NCBI RefSeq assembly: GCF_021173085.1
Contig: NZ_CP076412.1
Location: 496,001 to 560,000 of the forward strand
DNA length: 64,000 nt
Source: Ralstonia wenshanensis
Lineage (GTDB): Bacteria > Pseudomonadota > Gammaproteobacteria > Burkholderiales > Burkholderiaceae
Reading direction: 5' to 3'
Shown: positions 36,328 to 44,667 of the stretch, piece after piece
Numbering within the stretch: the stretch's first letter is position 1
How the letters are laid out: each line of letters opens with the position of its first letter
Notes under the pieces: generated by a model
Seen by the model: the letters and a program-made list of their open reading frames with translations, nothing else
The model's database searches: none
Told to the model about the DNA's origin: nothing
Program-made: the position numbers and the translations under genes

Positions 36328-37086
36328 ATGGAATCCGCCACGCTGCTGCTTTTTGGCGCGGGCCTGCTCGCCGGCATGATGAATGCACTGGCGGGCGGCG
36401 GCTCGTTTGTCACGCTGCCCGCGCTCATGTTCGCGGGTGTGCCATCGGTGTTTGCCAATGCGTCGAGCACGGTGGCGCTGCTGCCCGGCGCGGCCACATC
36501 GGCGTGGGCGTATCGCGGGGACTATCGCGGGTTCGGGCAGGTCTCGATGCGGGCCATGGTCGCGATCAGCCTTGTGGGCGGGCTCTTCGGCGCGCTGCTG
36601 TTGATGAATACGTCGTCCCGCGCGTTCGATTTCATCGTGCCGTGGCTGCTGCTGATCGGCTCGCTCGCATTTACCTTCGGCAAACAGGCCGGTGTGTGGC
36701 TGCGCCAGCGCATGCAGATCGGGCGCACGACATTGCTGGTCGCGCAAGGTGCGTTGGCTATCTATGGCGGCTATTTTGGCGGCGCGGTGGGGATCATGAT
36801 GATGGCGGTCTGGGCACTGTTCGGCCACGACGACATCAAAGCATTGAACGCCTCGCGCACGCTGCTGGTGGGCGCGACCAACCTCGTCGCCGTAGCCTGT
36901 TTTGCACTTGCCAGGATGGTGTGGTGGCCACAGACGCTGGTCATGCTGGTAGCAGCCGCGCTGGGCGGTTATCTGGGCGCGCATGTCGGCAAGCGCTTGC
37001 CGGTGCCGGTTGTGCGGGCGTTGATTTCAACCTTCGGTTTTTCGATGACGGCGCTGCTGTTCTGGCGCGCCTGGTCGCACGTTTGA
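36328..37086 (+). CDS. TauE/SafE family membrane transporter
   Basis: A 252-residue inner membrane protein of the TauE/SafE (DUF81) family, with about eight segments in two related halves. GAGLLAGMMNALAGGGSFVTLPAL and QGALAIYGGYFGGAVGIMMMAV are the paired repeats. Members are proposed exporters of sulfite or organosulfonates. The frame opens at 36241 with a TTG, but the ATG at 36328 fits the family start. It is divergent from the LysR gene. Confidence 0.87.
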   Translation: MESATLLLFGAGLLAGMMNALAGGGSFVTLPALMFAGVPSVFANASSTVALLPGAATSAWAYRGDYRGFGQVSMRAMVAISLVGGLFGALLLMNTSSRAFDFIVPWLLLIGSLAFTFGKQAGVWLRQRMQIGRTTLLVAQGALAIYGGYFGGAVGIMMMAVWALFGHDDIKALNASRTLLVGATNLVAVACFALARMVWWPQTLVMLVAAALGGYLGAHVGKRLPVPVVRALISTFGFSMTALLFWRAWSHV

Positions 37087-37103
37087 GCATGAGGAGAACC
37101 GCC

Positions 37104-37382
37104 ATGTCCCACATGCAACCTCATCCCGCACACCGCACGGCCGCGCCACGCGCCTATCGCGATCCGCTGGCCCACCGCGCGACGCGCGGTGCCTGGCACG
37201 CCCACATTGCTGAGACCGCCTCTGCCGAGCCGGAAATGGCGGGGGCGCAAGCGGTGTTTTATATCGCACGTGGTGTTGCGGTCTTGCTGGCCGCCCTATC
37301 GGTGGGCCTGGGAGCCGCATCCAACGACGCAGAGCAACCTTCCACGGCATACCCCTCTTCTTCGCAGGCGACAGCGCGCTGA
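37104..37382 (+). CDS. Small membrane-anchored protein, 92 aa
   Basis: A 92-residue ORF starting MSHMQPHPAHRTAAPRAYRD, 17 bases after the TauE gene. AGGAGAACC precedes this ATG; an earlier ATG (37089) lies inside the ribosome site. The N-terminal 45 residues are polar and His/Arg-rich. One hydrophobic segment (AVFYIARGVAVLLAALSVGLGA) follows, and the tail is Ser/Thr-rich. It is probably cotranscribed with the transporter. No family is known. Confidence 0.6.
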   Translation: MSHMQPHPAHRTAAPRAYRDPLAHRATRGAWHAHIAETASAEPEMAGAQAVFYIARGVAVLLAALSVGLGAASNDAEQPSTAYPSSSQATAR

Positions 37383-37446
37383 CGGCGCGTTATCATCCGC
37401 CCCCCGCAGCACAGGCCCGTTCAATACAAATCCAGTATCGAGCGGG

Positions 37447-37560
37447 CAAAGAAAAAGCCCGCGGGCCGGGGGGCGGGCGGGCTTAACATCTTCAGCCTTT
37501 GACGACGAAAGATGGTCGGGTGTGCTTTGTGAACGAGCAATGCGCCGGAATTCACAAAGC
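37447..37560 (-). ncRNA. Candidate small RNA with intrinsic terminator
   Basis: On the minus strand a TATAAT (37567-37572) precedes a region of about 113 bases with three hairpins. GCTTTGTGAA (37551-37560) pairs with TTCACAAAGC (37524-37533) at the 5' end. CATCTT/AAGATG (37487-37514) lies in the middle. AAGCCCGC/GCGGGCTT (37455-37484) is followed by TTTCTTTG as the terminator. It lies downstream of the thioredoxin-like gene with no ORF of its own. No -35 match is clear. It may instead be a structured 3' end of that operon. Confidence 0.5.
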
Positions 37561-37629
37561 GAGGCCATTATAAAAAGTGCGCGCCCCCCGCCATACCCCA
37601 ACAACGAGGGGGGTCCGTGTCATTTCTGA

Positions 37630-38136
37630 TTAATCCCTGAGCGCCGTGTCCAGCGCCTGCGGTGTCAGCAACCCGCTCGATGCATGACGCTTGCCGTCAG
37701 GACGCAGGATGATCGTGCGCGGCATCTCGCCCTGCCAGCCGGGATCAAGCGCGGCGCGCAGGCGCTCCGGCATGTCTTCGGCATTGGCGTATTGCGGCAC
37801 ACGTGCAATGCCGATCTTTCCGTCGCGGGCCAGTGGTGCCAGCGCACGATTCAGCATCTCTGCCTGGTCGGGACCGTCCATCGACACCATCACCACATCG
37901 ACGTTCTTCTTGGCGGTGCGCCGCCATTGCGCGATCCGGGCGATGTTCTCGCGGCAATAGCTGCAATCCAGTGACCAGATTTCGACGATCAGCGGGCGCG
38001 CCTGTGGCGTCTGCAGCAGTGCCGGCACATCGCGGGCATGCAGCGGCTGGAACTGCAGCGTCTCGGCGGCGTGCGCTGCAAAAGCGGCAGCGGCCAGCGC
38101 CACGCCCATCGCAAACGATTTCCATCGTCCCTTCAT
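37630..38136 (-). CDS. Periplasmic thioredoxin-like (TlpA-type) protein
   Basis: A 168-residue exported protein. The signal peptide ends near AAFAAHAAE. The thioredoxin fold carries a CSYC active site (Cys58 and Cys61) in VEIWSLDCSYCREN, and the region from DVVMVSMDGPDQAEM to the PRTIILRPDGKRH cis-proline-like segment completes the fold. Its ATG overlaps the stop of the upstream BNR gene (ATGA), so it is the last gene of the DUF2946-TonB operon. A thiol-redox or metal-handling role in the periplasm is likely. Confidence 0.85.
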   Translation of the reverse strand: MKGRWKSFAMGVALAAAAFAAHAAETLQFQPLHARDVPALLQTPQARPLIVEIWSLDCSYCRENIARIAQWRRTAKKNVDVVMVSMDGPDQAEMLNRALAPLARDGKIGIARVPQYANAEDMPERLRAALDPGWQGEMPRTIILRPDGKRHASSGLLTPQALDTALRD

Positions 38137-39386
38137 TTCGATGCCTCCAATGATGGATTGGACGGGCTGACATTGCCGATATCGATCAGCCGGTAGCCCT
38201 CGGCTTGCGTGCGCCACGACAGGTAGACATGGCCATCGCGCGCCAGCAGTTGCGGGTGGTCGCTGCCGCCATTGGTGCTTGCCAGGCTGGCCGGCGCTGT
38301 CCAGTGCGCGCCGCCATCTGTGGATTTGCGCAGCAGAATCTGCATGCGGTCGTCGGCAAACTGCTTCCAGACCAGCCACAGCGCGCCGTCCGCCGCCAGC
38401 AATGCGGGGTGCGATGCCTGCGCGCCGGCTTGTGGCGAACCGGCAAAACCCCAAGCCTCGCCGATCGGTTTGCCGTCGGCCGAAAGCCGGCTGTAGAACA
38501 GCCCCGGCTTGTCGTGCAGTACGGAAAACCACGCCATGTGCCGCACGCCATCGGCCGTCACGGCCAACGCGGGACCATGGTGCGGACACGCATCGACGCG
38601 CCACTCCGAGAACGTTGCCCGCGTGACGGCAAGCGGCGTGTTATCGATCGGTAATGTCGCCAATGCGTGGTCACGAATCTGCCCGGCAAACACGTTGCGC
38701 CACAGCGCGAGCATGTGGCCGTTGGCATCGGGCGCCAGCGCAATGCGGCAGCATTCGCAGGTCTGGTCGATGATCTTGCGCTCGGGCGCGAAGGTGGCGC
38801 CACGGTCGGTCGACACGGTGTAATACACTGCCGCGCCGTCGTACGGCTGTTTGGCTGCCTGCGCGCGCAGCAGGTCACGCTTGTCGATCCACGTGACGAA
38901 GATGCGGCCGGCGCCATCGACCGCAATCGAATCGAAGCGGTGCGTAATCGGCTGGCGGTCGTGGTGGACGGTGACCGGTGCGCTCCACGTCTTGCCGCCG
39001 TCAAGCGAGCGCGAGAAACGTACGAAGCCCGTGTACGGCGCATCGAGCGGGCGCGACCAGCTCAGATACAGCGCACCGTCCGGGCTGGCGATGACCTTGG
39101 GGCGGTTCTCGCCGTCGGTATAGATCGGCTCGGGTTGCGGGTTCACGCGCTGCGGCGTGGACAGCGTCTTGCCGAGATCGTTGGACGAGGCGACCACCAC
39201 ATGCGGCCCTTCCGCCCACGTCACCCACAAGCGCCCTGCCTTGTCGAACGCCGCCGACGTGGCGAGCTGCGGTTTGGCGGCAGCTTTGCCTGCCATGGCG
39301 CCGTGATCATGACCTTCGTGCGCGAGCGCCAGCGTTGCCGCAAAAGCCAGCAGCGCACCGGCCAGGAATCGAGGAATCGACTGCAT
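38133..39386 (-). CDS. Periplasmic BNR-repeat (sialidase-fold) protein with His-rich N-terminus
   Basis: A 417-residue exported protein. After the predicted signal peptidase cut in ATLALA, the mature chain begins HEGHDHG, a strong metal-binding sequence that puts a His at the N-terminus, as in copper proteins of the CopC type. The body has repeated Asp-box-like motifs (SRSLDGGKTW, STDRGATF, STDGGAHW) of six-bladed propellers. CECC and CPHHG are extra metal-type motifs. Sialidase catalysis is doubtful. It overlaps the TonB receptor stop (TAATG). Confidence 0.8.
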   Translation of the reverse strand: MQSIPRFLAGALLAFAATLALAHEGHDHGAMAGKAAAKPQLATSAAFDKAGRLWVTWAEGPHVVVASSNDLGKTLSTPQRVNPQPEPIYTDGENRPKVIASPDGALYLSWSRPLDAPYTGFVRFSRSLDGGKTWSAPVTVHHDRQPITHRFDSIAVDGAGRIFVTWIDKRDLLRAQAAKQPYDGAAVYYTVSTDRGATFAPERKIIDQTCECCRIALAPDANGHMLALWRNVFAGQIRDHALATLPIDNTPLAVTRATFSEWRVDACPHHGPALAVTADGVRHMAWFSVLHDKPGLFYSRLSADGKPIGEAWGFAGSPQAGAQASHPALLAADGALWLVWKQFADDRMQILLRKSTDGGAHWTAPASLASTNGGSDHPQLLARDGHVYLSWRTQAEGYRLIDIGNVSPSNPSLEASK

Positions 39387-41704
39387 TACAGACGCCATTT
39401 CAGCTGTCCATAGAAGGTGCGCGACGGATACGGGTGATACACGAAATACCGCCGGTCGGTCAGGTTGTCGACGCCCAGCGCCAGCGTGACGTGCTTGTCG
39501 ATGCGGTAGCTGGCCTTGAGATCCACGGTGAAGAAGCTGCTGGTGCCACCGTAGACGTTCGGCAGCACATCGGTGTTGTCGAGCGTGCCGTATTGGCGGC
39601 CGGAGTACCGCACGCCCGCGCCGACTGTCCAGTCAGGCGTGGCATGCCAGCTCGCAAAGAGATTGGCGCGCACGCGCGGCATGCGCGGCCAGGTCTTGTC
39701 GACGTAGGTCGGGTTCGCGGCGTCGGCCAGCGTCTTCGATTGCGTGAAGGCGACGTTGGCTTCGACGTCCACGCCACGCACGCCCGCATCCTGCAAAACG
39801 TCCTGCCCCGAGTACGCCAGTTCGATGCCGCGCGTGCGCACGCGATCGACGTTCTGCACGTTCGTCACGTTGGGCGTGACGGTGATGTTGGTCTGCGTGT
39901 AGATGCTGTCGCGCACGTCGCTCTGGAACAGGCTGGTACGCAGCACGCCGTAAGGCACGGCCTGCTCGACGGTGAAGTCGAAATCGTTGGCGCGTTCCGG
40001 CTTGAGGTTCGGATCGTTGTTGACGATCGTGTTGCCGCTGATCGTGCCCTGGAACAGCTCCGCCACCGTCGGAAAGCGCACCGCACGGCCGTACGACAGG
40101 CGCAGCAGCGTGTCTTGCGTGGCCTGCCATTGGATGGCCGCCTTGGGCGAGAACGCGTCTTCGGTGCGGCTAGCGTAGCCCAAGCTGCTCGTGCCGTTGC
40201 CGAGCTGGCCGTTGTAGGCACGCCAGCTTTCATAGCGCAGGCCCAGCGTTGCCAGCCATCGCGGTGCAAACGCCCAGGCGTCCTGCAGGAAGACGGCCTG
40301 CGTTTGCGTGTCGCCCTGGTAGCTGGATTTGAGCGTGGAGAGCGCTTCCGTTGACCAGTTGGTCGCGTTGAAGGTCTGGTTGCGCAGGTGATATTGGTCG
40401 TAGTGGTAGCCGGTCGTGAAGGTATGGCCGGACACCGTGGGCGACGTCGCCTTGATGTCGAAGTTGGACCAGCCCGTGCCGTCGCCATAAAACACCGTGC
40501 CGGGCCCATTGCCGGCCGCCGTGTTCGACGCGCGCAGGATGTCGCGCGAGACGTTGTAGGCCGACGCGTTGGTATCGATCTTCCAGCCACTGATCTTGCC
40601 CTTCACGCCCAGGCCGTAGAGCCAGTTTTCCTGGTCGCCGTTTTGCGGGGCAAAGGTGTTCGGGGCGATCGTGTATGGCGTGCCGTTGATCAGCACATTG
40701 CCGCCCGTGACCACGTTGCCGGCGGCATCGCGCAGGAAGCTGAGCGCCTGATCGTTGTAATGGTTCTCCCAATGGCCCAGCGTGAGCGATGCCTCCAGGC
40801 TGTCGCTGAACACGTAGCCGAATCGCAGCGTCTCTTGCAGCTGCTGCGTGCGCTCGAGCATCTGCGGCCCGAGAATCACGCGCGGCTGTCCGTTGGGGCC
40901 CAGATCCTGCCGCGCGCCCGTGACCGGCACGGGCGTGCCGCCCGCCGTGAACCTGGAGTTGGGTGTGGCGTATTGCATCGGCTGGCTGTCGTTCTCCAGC
41001 CGGTCGACCGACAGCGCATACCAGAACTTGCCGATCCGGTCGCCCAGCGAGGCGCTCTCGTGGTTGCCGGTGACGTTGCGGGAAAAGCCGTAGGCATCGT
41101 TGTAGTGCTGGCTCATCAGCTGCGTCTGCGCGGCGGCCTCGAATTTTTCGGGGCGGCGCAAGGTCATCGCGATGGTCGTGCCCATCGAGTTACCCGGCAG
41201 CAGCGCCGAGAACGGCCCATACAAGATATCGACGCGCGCCAGGTCATCCGGACCGACCATCGACCAGCGCGGCGGGTAGCTGTAACTGGAGCCCAGCAGG
41301 TTCGAGAGCAGGATGCCGTCGGCATACAGCAGGCCCCGTGCGCTTTGGATCTCGTTGAAATCGCGGCCGGCGAAGATGGAGTTGCGATCGCCAATGAAGC
41401 GGCGGCGCACCATCACGTTGGGCTGGTATTTGACCGCGTCTTCAGTGGTGACGACGTTGCGGTCGGCCAGTTGATCGGCTGTGACGCTCTGCACGACCGC
41501 CGGCGTATTGCGAGCGAACGGCGCGAGGTTGGCGTTGGCCCGCACCACGGTGGGAGCAAGTTCCTGCATGACAGGCACGGGCGCAGATGCCGCGTCCTCG
41601 GCAGCAAAAGCAGACAGTGGTGCCGCTGCGCCCAGCGCGAGCGCAGCACGGCACACCAGCGTGCGCCTAGGGGCGGCGGCCCCGGCGCGCTTGTGGAATG
41701 ACAT
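39386..41704 (-). CDS. TonB-dependent outer membrane receptor
   Basis: A 772-residue receptor with a signal peptide (to about residue 35, ending SAFAAEDA) and a plug domain (about 45-180: TPAVVQSVTADQLADRNVVTTEDAVKY cut here to its TPAVVQSVTADQL start, then ARVDILYGPFSALLPG). A 22-strand barrel follows, ending YGQLKWRL. The ligand is not readable from sequence. The DUF2946 gene just upstream and the His-rich protein downstream point to copper or a copper chelate. CGGAGACC precedes the ATG. Confidence 0.9.
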   Translation of the reverse strand: MSFHKRAGAAAPRRTLVCRAALALGAAAPLSAFAAEDAASAPVPVMQELAPTVVRANANLAPFARNTPAVVQSVTADQLADRNVVTTEDAVKYQPNVMVRRRFIGDRNSIFAGRDFNEIQSARGLLYADGILLSNLLGSSYSYPPRWSMVGPDDLARVDILYGPFSALLPGNSMGTTIAMTLRRPEKFEAAAQTQLMSQHYNDAYGFSRNVTGNHESASLGDRIGKFWYALSVDRLENDSQPMQYATPNSRFTAGGTPVPVTGARQDLGPNGQPRVILGPQMLERTQQLQETLRFGYVFSDSLEASLTLGHWENHYNDQALSFLRDAAGNVVTGGNVLINGTPYTIAPNTFAPQNGDQENWLYGLGVKGKISGWKIDTNASAYNVSRDILRASNTAAGNGPGTVFYGDGTGWSNFDIKATSPTVSGHTFTTGYHYDQYHLRNQTFNATNWSTEALSTLKSSYQGDTQTQAVFLQDAWAFAPRWLATLGLRYESWRAYNGQLGNGTSSLGYASRTEDAFSPKAAIQWQATQDTLLRLSYGRAVRFPTVAELFQGTISGNTIVNNDPNLKPERANDFDFTVEQAVPYGVLRTSLFQSDVRDSIYTQTNITVTPNVTNVQNVDRVRTRGIELAYSGQDVLQDAGVRGVDVEANVAFTQSKTLADAANPTYVDKTWPRMPRVRANLFASWHATPDWTVGAGVRYSGRQYGTLDNTDVLPNVYGGTSSFFTVDLKASYRIDKHVTLALGVDNLTDRRYFVYHPYPSRTFYGQLKWRL

Positions 41705-41784
41705 CGGAAGGTCTCCGGATTGCGATGGCGTCGGCCCAAGCAGGCCGAACGCAAAGGCGCCACGGAGCTACGTCCGCAGGCGCG

Positions 41785-42186
41785 TCAGATCGACAACGAC
41801 GCAGACACAGGAGGCGCGCGCGACTCGGCCACGCGCAGCGCACTGCGCGCGTACACCGGCGCCGGGGTGGCCGGCTGCCGCACGCGATAGACGAAATGGG
41901 CGGAAGGAACATCGAGCGCCGGCAACGAGGCCAGCGCCAGCCCGGCGGCAAACCCCGGGCAATACAGACAGTGCGCCACGCTGTGGTGGGCGGCCGAATC
42001 GTCGGCGGAGCCATCGCCTTGCACGTCGATGGCGACCTGCACGGTGCTGCCATGCGGTGCCGTTGCGCTGCACAGCTCGACGGCCAGTGTGCCCGTGGCT
42101 GCCGCGCGTGCGGAAGCGAGCACCGGCGACAGTACATTCAGTACGATCGCAAGCCAGACGAGGAAGAGCCAACGGCGATGGAGCAT
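41785..42186 (-). CDS. DUF2946 protein, probable CruR-type copper-sensing upstream ORF
   Basis: A 133-residue protein with an N-terminal membrane or signal segment (WLFLVWLAIVLNVLSPVLA), a middle region with two His, and the family motif HCLYCPGFA (CXXC at 73-76). In Bordetella pertussis the DUF2946 product CruR is an upstream ORF whose CXXC motif senses copper during translation and represses the downstream TonB receptor gene. The same order is seen here, with 80 bp to the receptor. The gap contains two short GC hairpins. Regulation here is inferred from that precedent. Confidence 0.82.
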   Translation of the reverse strand: MLHRRWLFLVWLAIVLNVLSPVLASARAAATGTLAVELCSATAPHGSTVQVAIDVQGDGSADDSAAHHSVAHCLYCPGFAAGLALASLPALDVPSAHFVYRVRQPATPAPVYARSALRVAESRAPPVSASLSI

Positions 42187-42327
42187 GGATGGACAACGTC
42201 AGAATGTGGCGAGTATAGCGCTGCACACGGTTCCCCGAATTGCCTGCGGCACAGTGCCGCGCATAGGCAAAATCGGCGGAAATCGACGGGCGCTTGGATT
42301 GGAATTAGCCTTAATTATTGGATCAAC

Positions 42328-42333
42328 TATAAT
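42328..42333 (+). promoter_or_regulatory. TATAAT -10 element ahead of the AAA ATPase gene
   Basis: An exact TATAAT lies 42 bases before the ATPase ATG in a distinctly AT-rich stretch (42296-42360). The -35 is weak. The sharp composition change relative to the GC-rich surroundings marks the promoter and may reflect transfer. Confidence 0.45.
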
Positions 42334-42374
42334 TTATACCAACCCCCATAATCAGGTCTAAAACAGGGCTTTCC

Positions 42375-43556
42375 ATGGATTCCGACACTGATACCAGCCG
42401 CTTCAACTTCCACCGCCAGGACCTTGCCAACACGCTGTGTGACAGCCTGGAAGGCAAGGGCTTGGCCGATGCGCGCTCCGGCCTGTTCCTGGCGGCGCCC
42501 CGGCGCACCGGCAAAAGCACGTTCCTGCGCGAAGACCTGGTGCCGGAAGTCGAGCGCCGCAAGTGGATCGCCATCTACGTGGACTTATGGGCCGACCGCG
42601 CCCGCGACCCCGGCCTGCTGATCGCCGACGCCATCAAATCGAAGCTGGCCCAGTTCGACGGGCCGATTGCCAAGCTCGCCAAGCAGGCCGGCATGGAGAA
42701 GGTCGACGTGTTACGCACCTTCACGTTCAACCTCGGCAAGATCGGGCTGCCGCCGGGCATCACCCTGGCCGATGCGCTGGATGTGCTTTACAAAGCAGTG
42801 CAGCGGCCCGTCGTGCTGATCATCGACGAGGCGCAGCACGCGCTGTCCACCGAGGCCGGCACCAACGCCATGTTCGCGCTCAAGGCCGCGCGGGACCAGA
42901 TGAACCAGGGGGTGGAAGAACCGCGCCTCTTCCTAGTCTTTACGGGGTCGAACCGCGACAAGCTTGCCAACCTGCTGCTCAATCGCACACAGCCGTTCTT
43001 CGGCTCGCGCGTGACCAACTTCCCGCTGCTGGGCCGGCCGTATGTGTCGGCGTACACGGCGTGGGTCAACCAGCACCTGGCGCCGAATAACCAGTTCAAG
43101 GAAGACGACATGTTTGCCGCCTTCCAGTTGGTCGGCCACCGGCCGGAGATGCTCAAAGGCATCGTCAGCGAGATCGCCCTGGAGCTGGGTGAAGCCGCCA
43201 GCCTGGGCGAGCTGCTCAAGCGCGGCGCACAGGGTTTTCGCGACCGCATCTGGGGCGAGATCGAGAGCGATTACAGCGCGCTGACCGAAATCCAGCGTGC
43301 CGTGCTGGCGGTGCTGATCGAGCGCGGGCAAGGCTACTCGCCGTTTTCGGAAGACTCGATGAAGGCATATGCGGCCAAGCTCGGCCACAGCGAGTTTTCC
43401 ACCGCCACGGTGCAAGCCGCGCTTGATGCGCTGCGCGACAAGAACCTGATCTGGAAGGAGTCACGCGGCGCCTACGCGCTCGAAGACGAAAGCCTGGCGC
43501 TGTGGTTTCGCGAGACGCGGGGCGCGCATGCCGTGCCGCCGCGGTTGAGCAAGTAG
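42375..43556 (+). CDS. AAA ATPase with C-terminal winged-helix-like region
   Basis: A 393-residue P-loop ATPase of the archaeal/ORC-Cdc6-like AAA type. Walker A is APRRTGKST (41-49), Walker B is VVLIIDEAQ (146-154) with the catalytic Glu, and a sensor-1-like FTGSNRD follows. The C-terminal part (SALTEIQRAVLAVLIERGQG, then ATVQAALDALRDKNLIWKE) resembles a winged helix. No transporter, nuclease or toxin gene is adjacent. The role is unknown; DNA binding or a STAND-type switch is possible. Confidence 0.8.
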   Translation: MDSDTDTSRFNFHRQDLANTLCDSLEGKGLADARSGLFLAAPRRTGKSTFLREDLVPEVERRKWIAIYVDLWADRARDPGLLIADAIKSKLAQFDGPIAKLAKQAGMEKVDVLRTFTFNLGKIGLPPGITLADALDVLYKAVQRPVVLIIDEAQHALSTEAGTNAMFALKAARDQMNQGVEEPRLFLVFTGSNRDKLANLLLNRTQPFFGSRVTNFPLLGRPYVSAYTAWVNQHLAPNNQFKEDDMFAAFQLVGHRPEMLKGIVSEIALELGEAASLGELLKRGAQGFRDRIWGEIESDYSALTEIQRAVLAVLIERGQGYSPFSEDSMKAYAAKLGHSEFSTATVQAALDALRDKNLIWKESRGAYALEDESLALWFRETRGAHAVPPRLSK

Positions 43557-43640
43557 CGCCGCTGATCGTCACGCGGGACGCAATGGCCCGCGCCCGCTAA
43601 ACTGCACAGACGACCACAACAATATTCGGGGAGCAGCCAA

Positions 43641-44663
43641 ATGGCACGCAATCACACCACGTGGCGCGCGCTCGCGGCCGCGTTTTTCCTATTGGCGGGT
43701 GCCGGCACGGCGGTCGCGCAAGACACAACATCCGTACAGGGACAGGCACCCGCCCCGAACTGTCCGCCCCCGGCCTCCAGCTTCATCCCCAAGGACGGTT
43801 GGGCCGCCGCCGCGCAGCGCGCGACCGACCACGGCCTGCTCTGGCGCATCGAAAAGAACGGTCACACCTCGTGGCTCTACGGGACGATCCATGTCGCGCG
43901 GGCCGACTGGATGCTGCCCGGCCCCGCCGTGCGCAGCGCGCTTCAGCAGGTGGACAGCATCGCGCTCGAACTCGACCTGCTCGACAAGGGCACCGACCGC
44001 AAACCGCTCATCGCACACAACACCGCCGAAGATCGCCGCCTCATGGCGGGCCGGCGCGGTGAACGCTTCAACAAGCTGCTCTCCGCGGCGTGCCTGCCCG
44101 ACACGGCGCTCACACAGATCCGCAAGTTTCAGCCGACCATGCAACTGGCCTCGCTGGCGGTGCTGGGGGTGCGCACGGACGGGCTCTATCCGGATTTCGG
44201 TATCGACCTGTTTCTGACGACTTACGCCAAGAGCGTGCATTTGCCCATCGTGCCGCTCGAAACGCTGGCGCAGCAGGTGCGCGTGCTCAACGAGATCGTG
44301 CCGAACAACGAGGTCGCTCAGCAATTCGATACCGTGCTCGACGCGATTGAATCGGGCGAGGCGCGCACGCAGACGCTCACGCTCGCCAATGCCTGGGCCG
44401 ACAGCGACATCAGTACGCTGGAGCACTACCCCCAGTGGTGCGATTGCCTGAAAACGGCGTCGGACAAACGCGCCTTCCAACGCCTCGTGACGAACCGCAA
44501 CCGCGCCATGGCCGAAAACATCGCGCGCGTGCACAACAGCGGCCAGCGCGTGTTTGGCGCCGTGGGTGCGTTGCACATGATCGGGCCCAAGGGGATTCCG
44601 GCGCTGCTGGCGGCACGCGGCTACAAGGTCACGCCGGTGTTACCGGCGCCTGCACCGCGTTAG
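43641..44663 (+). CDS. TraB/GumN family protein
   Basis: A 340-residue exported protein. The signal peptide ends near GTAVAQ. The family's paired motifs are present: YGTIHVARADW near residue 78 and GAVGALHMIGPKGIPALL near 310, whose Gly-X-X-His residues are thought to form a metalloprotease-like site (Tiki/TraB superfamily). The substrate is unknown. GGGGAG precedes the ATG. It stands alone, convergent with the DUF1272 gene. Confidence 0.88.
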   Translation: MARNHTTWRALAAAFFLLAGAGTAVAQDTTSVQGQAPAPNCPPPASSFIPKDGWAAAAQRATDHGLLWRIEKNGHTSWLYGTIHVARADWMLPGPAVRSALQQVDSIALELDLLDKGTDRKPLIAHNTAEDRRLMAGRRGERFNKLLSAACLPDTALTQIRKFQPTMQLASLAVLGVRTDGLYPDFGIDLFLTTYAKSVHLPIVPLETLAQQVRVLNEIVPNNEVAQQFDTVLDAIESGEARTQTLTLANAWADSDISTLEHYPQWCDCLKTASDKRAFQRLVTNRNRAMAENIARVHNSGQRVFGAVGALHMIGPKGIPALLAARGYKVTPVLPAPAPR

Positions 44664-44667
44664 ACCA

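Noticed and set aside
38133-39386. Calling the BNR protein an active sialidase
   Set aside because: Asp boxes only show the propeller fold. The arginine triad of true sialidases was not identified, and the operon and His-rich N-terminus fit metal handling better.
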